From Pseudomonas sp. R76 (GTDB taxonomy: Bacteria > Pseudomonadota > Gammaproteobacteria > Pseudomonadales > Pseudomonadaceae), in NCBI RefSeq assembly GCF_009834565.1, contig NZ_CP019428.1:496001-560000 (forward strand): a stretch of DNA of 64,000 nucleotides. The letters are read 5' to 3'. The notes under the pieces are model-generated. The model was not told where the DNA came from. It did not search any database and saw only the letters and a list, made by a program, of their open reading frames with translations. A program made the translations under genes and the position numbers. Below are positions 47,691-55,568 of this stretch, piece by piece; positions within the stretch are counted from its first letter, which is position 1; every line of letters begins with the position of its first letter.

Positions 47691-48584
47691 ATGGAATTGC
47701 GTCACCTGCGGTACTTCATCGCCGTCGCCGAAGAACTGCATTTTGGCCGCGCCGCGCAGGTGCTGGGCATCTCGCAGCCGCCGTTGAGCCAGCAGATTCA
47801 GGCGCTGGAGCACGAGGTGGGCGCGCGCTTGTTTGAGCGCACCAACCGTCGGGTCGAGCTGAGCGAGGCGGGGCGGTTGTTCCTGCACGAGGCGCGATTG
47901 GTGCTGGCGCAGGTCGACAAGGCGTCGGACGTGGCGCGGCGTGCGCAGTTGGGCGAACTGGGGGAACTGAAGATCGGCTTCACCTCGTCGGCGCCTTTCA
48001 ACGCCAGCATTCCGCAGGCGATCTTCGCGTTTCGGCAGGCGTTCCCGGCGGTGCATTTGAATCTGCAGGAGATGAGCAGCACCGAAGTGGCCGAGTCGCT
48101 GGTGGATGAGTCGATCCAAGTGGGGCTGATGCGCCCGCTGCCGTTGCCGGATTCGCTGAATGTCATCGAGCTGATGCGTGAACCGCTGGTCGCCGTGCTG
48201 AATGCCGGTCACCCGCTGGTGGACGGCAGCGAGCGCGGCCTGCACCTGGCGCAACTGGCGCAGGAACCGTTTGTATTCTTCCCGCGCACCTATGGCAGCG
48301 GCCTGTACGCCCAACTGCTCAACCTGGCGCGGGACGCCGGCTTCAGCCCGCACTTCGCCCAGGAAGCCGGGGAGGCAATGACCATCATCGGGTTGGTGGC
48401 GGCGGGCTTGGGGGTGTCGGTGCTGCCGGCGTCTTACCAGCGGATTCGAATTGATGGCGTGGTGTATCGCACCTTGCTCGATCAGGAGGCCGTGACGGCC
48501 GTGTGGCTGGTGCAACGCAAAGGCGCGCAAACCCCGATGGCCAAGGCGTTTGTGGAGCTCTTGACGCGCAAAGCGGTGGTGTAG
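47691..48584 (+). CDS. LysR-family transcriptional regulator
   Basis: The 297-residue protein has an N-terminal LysR winged helix (MELRHLRYFIAVAEELHFGRAA ... GISQPPLSQQIQALE) and a periplasmic-binding-like effector domain (from about residue 90). The 124-base A/T-rich divergent gap with the MFS gene should hold the shared operator. Such LysR/MFS pairs usually form a ligand-induced efflux unit; the ligand is unknown. Confidence 0.92.
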   Translation: MELRHLRYFIAVAEELHFGRAAQVLGISQPPLSQQIQALEHEVGARLFERTNRRVELSEAGRLFLHEARLVLAQVDKASDVARRAQLGELGELKIGFTSSAPFNASIPQAIFAFRQAFPAVHLNLQEMSSTEVAESLVDESIQVGLMRPLPLPDSLNVIELMREPLVAVLNAGHPLVDGSERGLHLAQLAQEPFVFFPRTYGSGLYAQLLNLARDAGFSPHFAQEAGEAMTIIGLVAAGLGVSVLPASYQRIRIDGVVYRTLLDQEAVTAVWLVQRKGAQTPMAKAFVELLTRKAVV

Positions 48585-48600
48585 GCACTGTCACATATCA

Positions 48601-48816
48601 GGTAACGCAACCGGCTTAGTCGACAGTCATCTTCAGGGCGCGAACCCCATCTGCTGGGCAAAGTGCGACATTGTCGCGACCGTAAGCCTGGGGCGACTGG
48701 ATCGAATCAAAAGCAAAGACCGTCATGGCAAACGAACTTACAAAATCGCAGAGCTCACCAGCGAGCAGTTTTTAGCGATAAAGACGGCGGTGCGCAGTGC
48801 GCTGGGGTTGCGATGA
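48601..48816 (+). pseudogene. 3' remnant of a PemK/MazF-type toxin gene
   Basis: One frame reads VDSHLQGANPICWAKCDIV, then ATVSLGRLDRIKSKD and, after a short gap, TYKIAELTSEQF and AVRSALGLR before a TGA at 48814. This resembles the C-terminal half of PemK/MazF-family endoribonuclease toxins, in which a W-A-K-C-D-x-V-x-T-V-S motif precedes R-L-D-R-I. No start codon or N-terminal half is present; the frame runs back into the LysR gene. No antitoxin gene is visible. It is interpreted as a decayed toxin; the family assignment is from memory of motif patterns. Confidence 0.5.
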
Positions 48817-48981
48817 AGTGGAACAGAGATGAGCGGCGCTTTGCCACTGATTGCAGGCGAGCTGTTTTCAGGCATACTGGCCGAGTTCCCGAAAGGGGCT
48901 TGTGAGACTCTGAGGATCCTGGGTAACCAGCCATCGCAGAGCCAGGCAGGACGCGGCGATGACAAGCCAACCTGTTTGTGA
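48817..48981. other. Unassigned sequence after the toxin remnant
   Basis: About 165 bases without a convincing gene, repeat or promoter. The short open frames here have no ribosome binding site or family resemblance. It may be further debris from the same insertion. Confidence 0.4.
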
Positions 48982-49005
48982 AAAGGGCGCCGAAAGGCGC
49001 CCTTT
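48982..49005 (-). terminator. Intrinsic terminator closing the aryl polyene operon
   Basis: On the minus strand AAAGGGCGCC and GGCGCCCTTT pair perfectly around a TTTC loop, followed by TTC. It lies 25 bases after the lipoprotein gene stop and is symmetric enough to stop plus-strand transcription too. Confidence 0.85.
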
Positions 49006-49029
49006 GTCGTTTCCGACGAGCTGAAATGC

Positions 49030-49479
49030 TCAGTTCTGCTTCGACGTCCCTGTCTGCTCAAACAACTGCGCCGCCGACCCGGCCTCATTCACGCCGTTGC
49101 TGCGCAAACCCGCCATGATGTCGCTGTCCAGGTTATTCACCCAGCGGTTGTAGTTGCGATGGATCTTGCCGTCCTTGTAGCCCAGGTCGCGGCTGTCGCG
49201 GTAGGTGATGGCGTAGCTGTTGCGGGTGTAGCGGATGTCGATTGCAGCGTAGTACTGGTTACGCACGGTGATCTCGGCCTGCACCAGTTGCGGGCCGAAA
49301 CGTTGCACGGTCCACTCGCGTTTTTGGAGGGCGGTGACGATAACCTGCTTCATTTTTTCTTCGCTGACTTGAGCGTCGGCCGGCAGCGCGTGCTGGGTGT
49401 TGAGCACCGGTTTGGTGGTGCACCCGGCGGTGGTCAGCAGGGCCAGGGTGAGGAGGGTGGCGCGTAGCAAGGAAGACAT
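49030..49479 (-). CDS. Hypothetical lipoprotein at the end of the aryl polyene operon
   Basis: The 149-residue protein has a lipoprotein signal peptide with lipobox TTAGC (Cys20), then a small mixed alpha/beta domain (EEKMKQVIVTALQKREW ... YYAAIDIRYTRNSYAITYRDS) and an NRWVNNLDSDI helix. It resembles short uncharacterised proteobacterial lipoproteins. Its stop precedes the operon terminator and its start lies 26 bases after the ketosynthase stop on the same strand, so it is likely the last gene of the cluster. Function unknown. Confidence 0.75.
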   Translation of the reverse strand: MSSLLRATLLTLALLTTAGCTTKPVLNTQHALPADAQVSEEKMKQVIVTALQKREWTVQRFGPQLVQAEITVRNQYYAAIDIRYTRNSYAITYRDSRDLGYKDGKIHRNYNRWVNNLDSDIMAGLRSNGVNEAGSAAQLFEQTGTSKQN

Positions 49480-49505
49480 TCCGTTTTCTCCAATCGATTA
49501 AAAAT

Positions 49506-50732
49506 TCAGGACCAGCGGCGGAAAATCAGCGAAGTGTTGACGCCGCCAAACGCAAAATTGTTGTTCATCACGTAGTCGTTGTGCATCTCGCGAAACCCAC
49601 CTTGCAGGTAATCCAGCTCGCCGCATTGCGGGTCGACCGAATCGAGGTTGAAGGTGTGCACATACTGGTCGCGGTTCATCATTTCGATGCTGAACCACGA
49701 TTCCAGCGCGCCGCACGCGCCCAAGGTGTGGCCGAGGAAACTCTTCTGCGAGCTGATCGGCATGCGGCTGCCGAACAGGCTGCTGGTGGCCAGTGTTTCG
49801 GCGATATCGCCTTGATCGGTGGCGGTGCCATGGCCGTTCACGTAGCCGATGGCCGAAGGCTCAAGCCCGGCATCTTCGAGGGCCAGCTCCATCGCGCGGC
49901 GCATGGTTTTCTGCTCCGGGCGCGTGGTGTGCTGGCCGTCGGCGTTGCTGCCGAAACCCACCAGCTCGGCGTGGATGTGCGCACCGCGTGCCAGCGCGTG
50001 TTCGAGTTCTTCCAGCACCAGCATGCCGCCGCCTTCGCCGATCACCAGGCCATCACGGCCGCTGTCATAGGGGCGCGGGCTGGTCTGTGGCGCGTCGTTT
50101 TTCAGGCTGGTGGCGTAGAGCGCGTCGAACACCATGGCTTCAGTGGGGCACAGCTCTTCGGCACCACCGGCGAGCATCAACGGCAGGCGGCCGAACTTGA
50201 TCGCCTCGTAGGCATAGCCGATGCCCTGGCTGCCGCTGGTACAGGCGCTGGACGTGGGGATCAGGCGCCCGGTGAGGCCAAAGAAAATGCTGATATTCGC
50301 CGCCGTGGTGTGCGGCATCATGCGCACATAGGAGTTGGCGTTCAGCCCCTCGGCCACCGAGTTCAGCAGCATATTGCCGAACGCCTTGATCTCATCGGTG
50401 CTGCCGGTGGACGAGCCACAGGCCACGCCCATGCGCCCATCCTTGATCGACTCGTCGCCGAGCAAGCCAGCGTCCTGCAACGCCTGCTCCGCTGCCCAGA
50501 CAGCCAGGCGCGAGACGCGGCCCATGCTGCGCAGTTGCTTGCGCGTCCAGTGCGCAGGCACGACGAAGTCATCGATCGGCCCCGCCAGGCGCGTGTTCAG
50601 TTCAGTGAAACGGTCCCACTCGTCCATGCGCCGAATGCCGCTGCGGTTGGCGCGAAAGTTGGCGGCGATGGTGTCCCAGTCGCAGCCTAGGGAGGTCATG
50701 CCGGCCATGCCGGTGACGACGACGCGTTTCAT
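49506..50732 (-). CDS. Beta-ketoacyl-ACP synthase (aryl polyene elongation, FabF-like)
   Basis: The 408-residue condensing enzyme keeps the complete Cys-His-His triad: Cys164 in SSACTSGSQG, His in YVNGHGTAT and His in SFLGHTLGA. It probably elongates the aryl polyene chain. The ATG at 50732 is used because GGGGG lies eight bases upstream and it overlaps the ketoreductase stop by one base; an upstream GTG two codons earlier is less likely. It corresponds to the KS that sits next to KR and DH genes at the end of APE clusters. Confidence 0.9.
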   Translation of the reverse strand: MKRVVVTGMAGMTSLGCDWDTIAANFRANRSGIRRMDEWDRFTELNTRLAGPIDDFVVPAHWTRKQLRSMGRVSRLAVWAAEQALQDAGLLGDESIKDGRMGVACGSSTGSTDEIKAFGNMLLNSVAEGLNANSYVRMMPHTTAANISIFFGLTGRLIPTSSACTSGSQGIGYAYEAIKFGRLPLMLAGGAEELCPTEAMVFDALYATSLKNDAPQTSPRPYDSGRDGLVIGEGGGMLVLEELEHALARGAHIHAELVGFGSNADGQHTTRPEQKTMRRAMELALEDAGLEPSAIGYVNGHGTATDQGDIAETLATSSLFGSRMPISSQKSFLGHTLGACGALESWFSIEMMNRDQYVHTFNLDSVDPQCGELDYLQGGFREMHNDYVMNNNFAFGGVNTSLIFRRWS

Positions 50733-51460
50733 CAGCACAGGCCCCCGTTCACGGCCAAGACTTGGCGCGTGATGTAAGCGGCCTCGGCCGACATGAGGAA
50801 ATTCACCGCCCCGGCGACTTCTTCCGGGGTGCCCATGCGCTGCGCGGGGATCATTTTCATCAGCTCTTCCACCGGCACGTTTTCATCGAGCATGGCGGTG
50901 TCGATCAAGCCAGGCGCCACGCAGTTGACGGTGATCTTGCGCTTGCCCAACTCGATGGCCAGCGCCTTGGCCGCGCCGATCAGGCCAGCCTTGGAGGCGC
51001 TGTAATTCACTTGGCCACGGTTGCCGATCAACCCCGACACCGAAGTGATGCACACAATACGGCCCGCCGCGCGACGACGAACCATCGGCATCATCACCGG
51101 GTGCAGCACGTTGTAAAAACCATCCAGATTGGTGCGCATCACCACGTCCCAATCATCTTCGGACAAGGCCGGGAACGCGCCGTCACGGGTCAGGCCAGCG
51201 TTGAGTACCACGCCGTAATAGGCGCCATGCTGCTCCACATCGGCCTCAAGGATTTGCTTGCACGTGGCGCGATCCGCCACATCGAATTGCAGCACCCGCG
51301 CCTTGCGGCCCAGGGCTTGGATCTCGACCTGCACCGCGTCCGCTTCAACGCGGCCACTGCGGCAATGCAGCACGATGTCGTGCCCGGCCTGCGCCAGACG
51401 CAGGGCAATGGCGCGGCCGATGCCACGGCTGGAGCCGGTGACCAGTACGGATTCAGTCAT
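50732..51460 (-). CDS. 3-ketoacyl-ACP reductase (aryl polyene, FabG-like)
   Basis: The 242-residue short-chain dehydrogenase has the NADPH motif TGSSRGIGRA (residues 8-17), N-A-G, the catalytic Ser in SVSGLIG, and Y-x-x-x-K in VNYSASKAG. It reduces the beta-keto group in each elongation cycle before dehydration to the polyene double bond. It overlaps its neighbours on both sides (ATGA with the dehydratase gene). Confidence 0.92.
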   Translation of the reverse strand: MTESVLVTGSSRGIGRAIALRLAQAGHDIVLHCRSGRVEADAVQVEIQALGRKARVLQFDVADRATCKQILEADVEQHGAYYGVVLNAGLTRDGAFPALSEDDWDVVMRTNLDGFYNVLHPVMMPMVRRRAAGRIVCITSVSGLIGNRGQVNYSASKAGLIGAAKALAIELGKRKITVNCVAPGLIDTAMLDENVPVEELMKMIPAQRMGTPEEVAGAVNFLMSAEAAYITRQVLAVNGGLC

Positions 51461-51918
51461 GGCGTTTCGTCCTTCGATTCATCTAAATAGTTGGCCGCCT
51501 GGGGCGGTCGAAATACGTTCAAGCGCGCGCTGGCCTGGATCCCGTCGCCGGTCAGGTGGCATTCGAACACACCCATGCCGTTGTCGTCTTCCAGCGAGCG
51601 CAGGCCGTGGATGCGCAGCTCGGCACCGGCCGGGAAATGTTCCACGTTGCACTCAAACTTACGTGTGCCCAACAGGAAACCCAGTTCCACCGCTTCGCCT
51701 TTTTGACGCGCGCGGCAACCGGCATAGGCGGCGACGCTTTGCGCCATCAGTTCAATACCGACCCACGCCGGCAGGCTGCCGTCCGGGCGGTTGAACAGGC
51801 CACCGGGCTTGACGGTGGCGCGGGTGTGCACCTGCTCTTCATCGAACGACAGCACCTGGTCGATCAGGATCATGTCGCCCGCGTGGGGCAGCAGTTCGGC
51901 GAGTGGCCAATCGATCAT
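51457..51918 (-). CDS. Hotdog-fold 3-hydroxyacyl-ACP dehydratase (aryl polyene, ApeP-like)
   Basis: The 153-residue protein is a hotdog-fold dehydratase of the type encoded in aryl polyene clusters. It has the N-terminal LLPHAGDMILID motif with a His in the usual catalytic position and the WVGIELMAQSVAAYAG helix with the acidic partner Glu. A second hotdog domain is fused to the ligase at the other end of the cluster; in characterised systems two dehydratase subunits form a heterodimer. Confidence 0.87.
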   Translation of the reverse strand: MIDWPLAELLPHAGDMILIDQVLSFDEEQVHTRATVKPGGLFNRPDGSLPAWVGIELMAQSVAAYAGCRARQKGEAVELGFLLGTRKFECNVEHFPAGAELRIHGLRSLEDDNGMGVFECHLTGDGIQASARLNVFRPPQAANYLDESKDETP

Positions 51919-53081
51919 GGGGCCTCTGCGATTATCAGGCTGACGTTGTTACCGCCGAAGGCAAACGAGTTGCTCATCAGGCAGCGCTTTTTCAAGGTGT
52001 CGCCGGCCTGCGCCCACTGCAACACAGGCAGGGCCGGGTCGGCGTGGCCATCCCACACATGTGGCGGGACCAAGCCGTGGGTCAGGCTTAGCCAGCAGAA
52101 CGCCGCTTCCAATGCACCGGCCGCGCCGAGGGTGTGGCCGCTCATGGGTTTGGTCGATGAGCAGGCCACGCCGTCGGGAAACAGGCTGGCGACGGCCAGG
52201 CTTTCCATGGCGTCGTTGTGCTGGGTGGCGGTGCCGTGCAGGTTCAGGTAGCCGATCTGTTCGGGCGCAAGTTTTGCGCTGGCCAAGGCCTTGCGCATCG
52301 CCTGCAACGCGCCTTTGCCGGTGGGCTCGGGCGCCGAGATATGGTGTGCGTCGCAGCTGGCGCCGCTGCCCAACAGTGCAATCGGCGCCGGTGTTTTAGT
52401 CATCAAGAACAGCACCGCCGCTTCGCCGATATTGATGCCATTGCGGTTCACCGAAAACGGGTTGCAGCGCTCGCTGGAGACGGCCTCCAGCGAAGTGAAC
52501 CCGTTCAGCGTCAGCTTGCACAGGCTGTCGACGCCGCCGCAAATCACCGCATCGCAGACGCCCAGGGCCAGCAGGCGCTGAGCACTCATCAACGCGCGGG
52601 CGCTGGAGGTGCAAGCGGTGGAAATCACATAGGCCGGGCCGCTCAGTTGCAGCCAGTCGGCGAGGAAGTTGGCCGGTGCGCTGAGTTCCTGTTGCTGATA
52701 GTCGTAGTCGCCGGGGAACTGCTGGTCGCGCAGGTAATGGGCGATGCCACGGCTGGCTTCGTCGATACCCGAGGTGCTGGTGCCCAACACAATGCCGACC
52801 CGCGAGGGGCCGTAGGTGTGGATCGCCTGGCGGATCTGGCCTTCAATCTGCAACGCGGCGTCCAGCAGCAACTGGTTGTTGCGGCTGCTTTGCTGGTTCA
52901 GTTCAACTGGAATGCTCGCCAGTTCGCCGTGCACACCGCCCACCGGCAACACGCGTTCCGGCACCCAGCCACTTTCGGCGCGCATGCCGCAGCAGTCGCC
53001 GGCAAACAGGTTGCGGCTGACTTCGTCCTGGCCACGGCCCAGGGCGCAGATCACGCCCAGTGCATTGAGATAGGCGGTCAT
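51915..53081 (-). CDS. Second beta-ketoacyl-ACP synthase of the aryl polyene cluster
   Basis: The 388-residue condensing enzyme has an intact triad: Cys157 in STACTSSAR, His in NLHGTATQHND and His in MSGHTLGAAGA. Because it is divergent from the first KS and intact, it may initiate synthesis or act on particular chain lengths rather than serve as a chain-length factor. The ATG and stop overlap both neighbours by four bases. Confidence 0.9.
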   Translation of the reverse strand: MTAYLNALGVICALGRGQDEVSRNLFAGDCCGMRAESGWVPERVLPVGGVHGELASIPVELNQQSSRNNQLLLDAALQIEGQIRQAIHTYGPSRVGIVLGTSTSGIDEASRGIAHYLRDQQFPGDYDYQQQELSAPANFLADWLQLSGPAYVISTACTSSARALMSAQRLLALGVCDAVICGGVDSLCKLTLNGFTSLEAVSSERCNPFSVNRNGINIGEAAVLFLMTKTPAPIALLGSGASCDAHHISAPEPTGKGALQAMRKALASAKLAPEQIGYLNLHGTATQHNDAMESLAVASLFPDGVACSSTKPMSGHTLGAAGALEAAFCWLSLTHGLVPPHVWDGHADPALPVLQWAQAGDTLKKRCLMSNSFAFGGNNVSLIIAEAP

Positions 53082-53560
53082 CGAGCGACCCCAAGCGGGG
53101 TGATGCGATAGCTCAACGGCTGGCCCGTCATGTTCACGCTGAATACCTCTGAAGACTGGTAGACGATTTGCCAGTGGCCCGGCAGGGTGCGCGTAAGGTC
53201 CATGGCCTGGGCACTCGGGTAAAGCGCGCGCACGTCATCCGCCGAGGTCAGGGCAAACAGCAGCGCGGCAAACAGCTCGCGGGCCGCCGGGTTAGGCGGC
53301 AGCAGGCCGTCAGCCTGCCACTGGCCATTGATCAGTTTTTGCCGGGCCTGGGGAATGCCCAGCGGGTCCATCATCGACCAGCGCAACCCAGCGCCTTCGC
53401 GTTGAATCACCAGCAACCAGTCCTGGCTCTGGCCGTCCGCCAGGCGCTGCACGTGCAGCTGCATCGGCAAGGCCAGCGCCGGGGTTTTCTCGGGCAGCGG
53501 CGGCTGGCTGGCGCAGGCGCTCAGCAGCAACAGGCAACCGATCAACAGCATCCGCATCAT
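53078..53560 (-). CDS. DUF3261 lipoprotein of the aryl polyene cluster
   Basis: The 160-residue protein has a short lipoprotein signal (MMRMLLIGCLLLLSAC, lipobox LSAC) and a predicted beta-rich domain (QLHVQRLADGQSQDWLLVIQ ... MMDPLGIPQARQKL). DUF3261 lipoproteins recur in APE clusters; together with the LolA-like protein and the MMPL exporter they are probably the outer-membrane end of the pigment-lipid export path. It is coupled to both neighbours by short overlaps. Confidence 0.85.
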   Translation of the reverse strand: MMRMLLIGCLLLLSACASQPPLPEKTPALALPMQLHVQRLADGQSQDWLLVIQREGAGLRWSMMDPLGIPQARQKLINGQWQADGLLPPNPAARELFAALLFALTSADDVRALYPSAQAMDLTRTLPGHWQIVYQSSEVFSVNMTGQPLSYRITPLGVAR

Positions 53561-54291
53561 GGCGCAGCACTCTCTAACGGTTTACGCACCACGCAGTTGA
53601 CCAGGGTCTCTTCACGCTGGCCCACCGGTGGCGGGTTGCGCAGGCCCCAGCGTTCCAGCAGGCCGAAATCGCTGGAACGGCTCCACCACAAATACGGGTA
53701 TGAGACGTTCTGCGGGCCAAATTCAAAGCCCTGCTCGCGCAGCATCTGCAAATACTCTTCGGCGCTTTTCTGCACGTGCATCGGGTGGCGGAACAGCCAG
53801 CGAATCACCCAGGTGTCGATGTAGGCTTCGGTGGACTCGGCAAACAGCAAATAACCGCCCGGCTTGAGCACACGGTAGAACTCTTTCAAGGCGCGATGCT
53901 GTTCCACCAGGTGATGGAAGGTCTGGTGGCAGAACAGGATGTCGACGCTTTCATCCGGCACCGCCAGGGTCGCGCAGTCGCTGCCGATCAGCTCGATGGC
54001 CAGGCCTTGGCGCGCGGCTTCGGCTTGGCACAGTTCCAGGCTGTGGGGGTCGGCGTCCAGGCCGATCAGGCGCTGCGGCGCAAACACCTGCTGCAAATAC
54101 TGGAACGACTTGCCCTGGCCGCAACCGGCGTCGAGCAACACCGGCGCCACCGGCAACGGCTCGGTGAACAAGCTGCGCAAGTCGTTGATCGCCACGCGCA
54201 ACACGTGGTGCTGCCACGTGTGGCTGCGCAGGAACCAGAAGCCGAACCTGGTTTCTTCGACGTAGTTATTACTCAAATACTGACTGCTCAC
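53557..54291 (-). CDS. SAM-dependent methyltransferase of the aryl polyene cluster
   Basis: The 244-residue class I methyltransferase has the SAM motif LLDAGCGQGKSF (about residue 53), an acidic LIGLDAD second strand and the post-motif RVLKPGGYLLFAE. The start is a GTG in a GTGA overlap with the oxidoreductase stop, with AGGGGA seven bases upstream. Aryl polyenes commonly carry ring methyl groups or a terminal methyl ester, either of which could be its product. Confidence 0.88.
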   Translation of the reverse strand: MSSQYLSNNYVEETRFGFWFLRSHTWQHHVLRVAINDLRSLFTEPLPVAPVLLDAGCGQGKSFQYLQQVFAPQRLIGLDADPHSLELCQAEAARQGLAIELIGSDCATLAVPDESVDILFCHQTFHHLVEQHRALKEFYRVLKPGGYLLFAESTEAYIDTWVIRWLFRHPMHVQKSAEEYLQMLREQGFEFGPQNVSYPYLWWSRSSDFGLLERWGLRNPPPVGQREETLVNCVVRKPLESAAP

Positions 54292-55535
54292 GCGGCATCC
54301 CCTGCACAAATCTCCGACAACATCCGTAACCGCCGCTTGGGCTCACTGACAAACGGGTTGCGCTCATCCCACGCATAACCGGCCAGGATCGAGCTGATCA
54401 TCCGGCGAATCTCCGGCGAGCTGCCAGGGTGGAAAATCACATCCTGGAACGTCCCCGCGTACCAGCCTTCGACGTAGCAGCGGAAGGTGTCGACACCGCG
54501 CTTCAACGGCACGGCAAACTCGCTTTGCCAGTCCACGGTCTCGCCTTTGAGCTGGCGATGCAACAGCCCGGCCGCCATGCTCGCCGAACGCATGGCGATC
54601 GTCACCCCGGAAGAAAACACCGGGTCGAGAAACTCCGCCGCATTGCCCAGTAGCGCAAAGCCAGGGCCGTGCAGGGTTTTGACGTTGGCCGAGTAGCCGC
54701 CGATGGTGCGCGCAGGCGTGTCCCACACGGCGTTTTGCAGCACGCCTGCCAGGCTTGGGGTTTCGTCGATAAAGCTGCGCAGGCAGGCGTCGAGGTTGCT
54801 GTCGCGGCCGTCAAAATGCTCTTTGGCCGCCACCACGCCCACCGAGCAACGGCCGTTGCTGAACGGAATGGTCCAGAACCAGATATCACGTTGGGTGGGG
54901 TGCGTGGTCACGAGGATCTTGGTGCGGTCGAAGCCGGGATGTTCGATGTGATCTTCAACGTGGGTGAACACCGCCTGGCGCAGCGGGAAATTCGACGGCG
55001 CTTCCAGGTCCAGCAGGCGCGGCAGTACACGGCCGTAGCCGCTGGCGTCGAGTACGAACTTGGCCTTGAGGTGGTACTCGCTGCCGTTCTCGCGGCGCAC
55101 GTGCAGGTAGCGGCTCTCACCGCCAAAGTCCACGCCGACGATGGTTTCGCCGTAGCGAATGTCCACGCCCTGCAGCGCTGCCTGGTCGGCCAGTAATTTG
55201 TCGAATTCGCCGCGCTGCACCTGGAAGGTGGTGGGCTTGCCGTTGCTGAACGTGTCACCAAAATCAAATGCGCTGTAGCGCTCGCCCCAGGCAAACGCGG
55301 CGCCGGTTTTTACCTGGAAACCCGCCGCCTGCACGGCGTCGAGCATGCCGGCTTCTTCGATAAAATCGATGCAGTGCGACAGCAGGCTCTCACCAATCGA
55401 AAAACGCGGAAAATGCTGGCGCTCGATAATCAATACATCATGCCCGTTGCGCTTTAACAGCGCGGCGGCGATGGCACCGGACGGGCCGGCACCGATCACC
55501 ACCACCTGGCGACGTTCCATTTCAACTGTGGGCAC
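54288..55535 (-). CDS. FAD-dependent oxidoreductase, flavin halogenase-like, of the aryl polyene cluster
   Basis: The 415-residue flavoprotein has the FAD motif GAGPSGAIAAALL (residues 15-27), the GESLLSHC segment, a Lys at residue 76 in GFQVKTGAAFAWG, and W219-F-W-T-I-P224, which fits the WxWxIP signature of flavin-dependent halogenases. Relatives in APE clusters are annotated both as tryptophan-halogenase-like and as generic oxidoreductases. Xanthomonadins are brominated, so ring halogenation is possible here; hydroxylation is the alternative. The GTG start has AAGGAG five bases upstream. Confidence 0.8.
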   Translation of the reverse strand: MPTVEMERRQVVVIGAGPSGAIAAALLKRNGHDVLIIERQHFPRFSIGESLLSHCIDFIEEAGMLDAVQAAGFQVKTGAAFAWGERYSAFDFGDTFSNGKPTTFQVQRGEFDKLLADQAALQGVDIRYGETIVGVDFGGESRYLHVRRENGSEYHLKAKFVLDASGYGRVLPRLLDLEAPSNFPLRQAVFTHVEDHIEHPGFDRTKILVTTHPTQRDIWFWTIPFSNGRCSVGVVAAKEHFDGRDSNLDACLRSFIDETPSLAGVLQNAVWDTPARTIGGYSANVKTLHGPGFALLGNAAEFLDPVFSSGVTIAMRSASMAAGLLHRQLKGETVDWQSEFAVPLKRGVDTFRCYVEGWYAGTFQDVIFHPGSSPEIRRMISSILAGYAWDERNPFVSEPKRRLRMLSEICAGDAA

Positions 55536-55568
55536 GAGGGCTCCTTGCCGCTATGGCGATAATCACAT

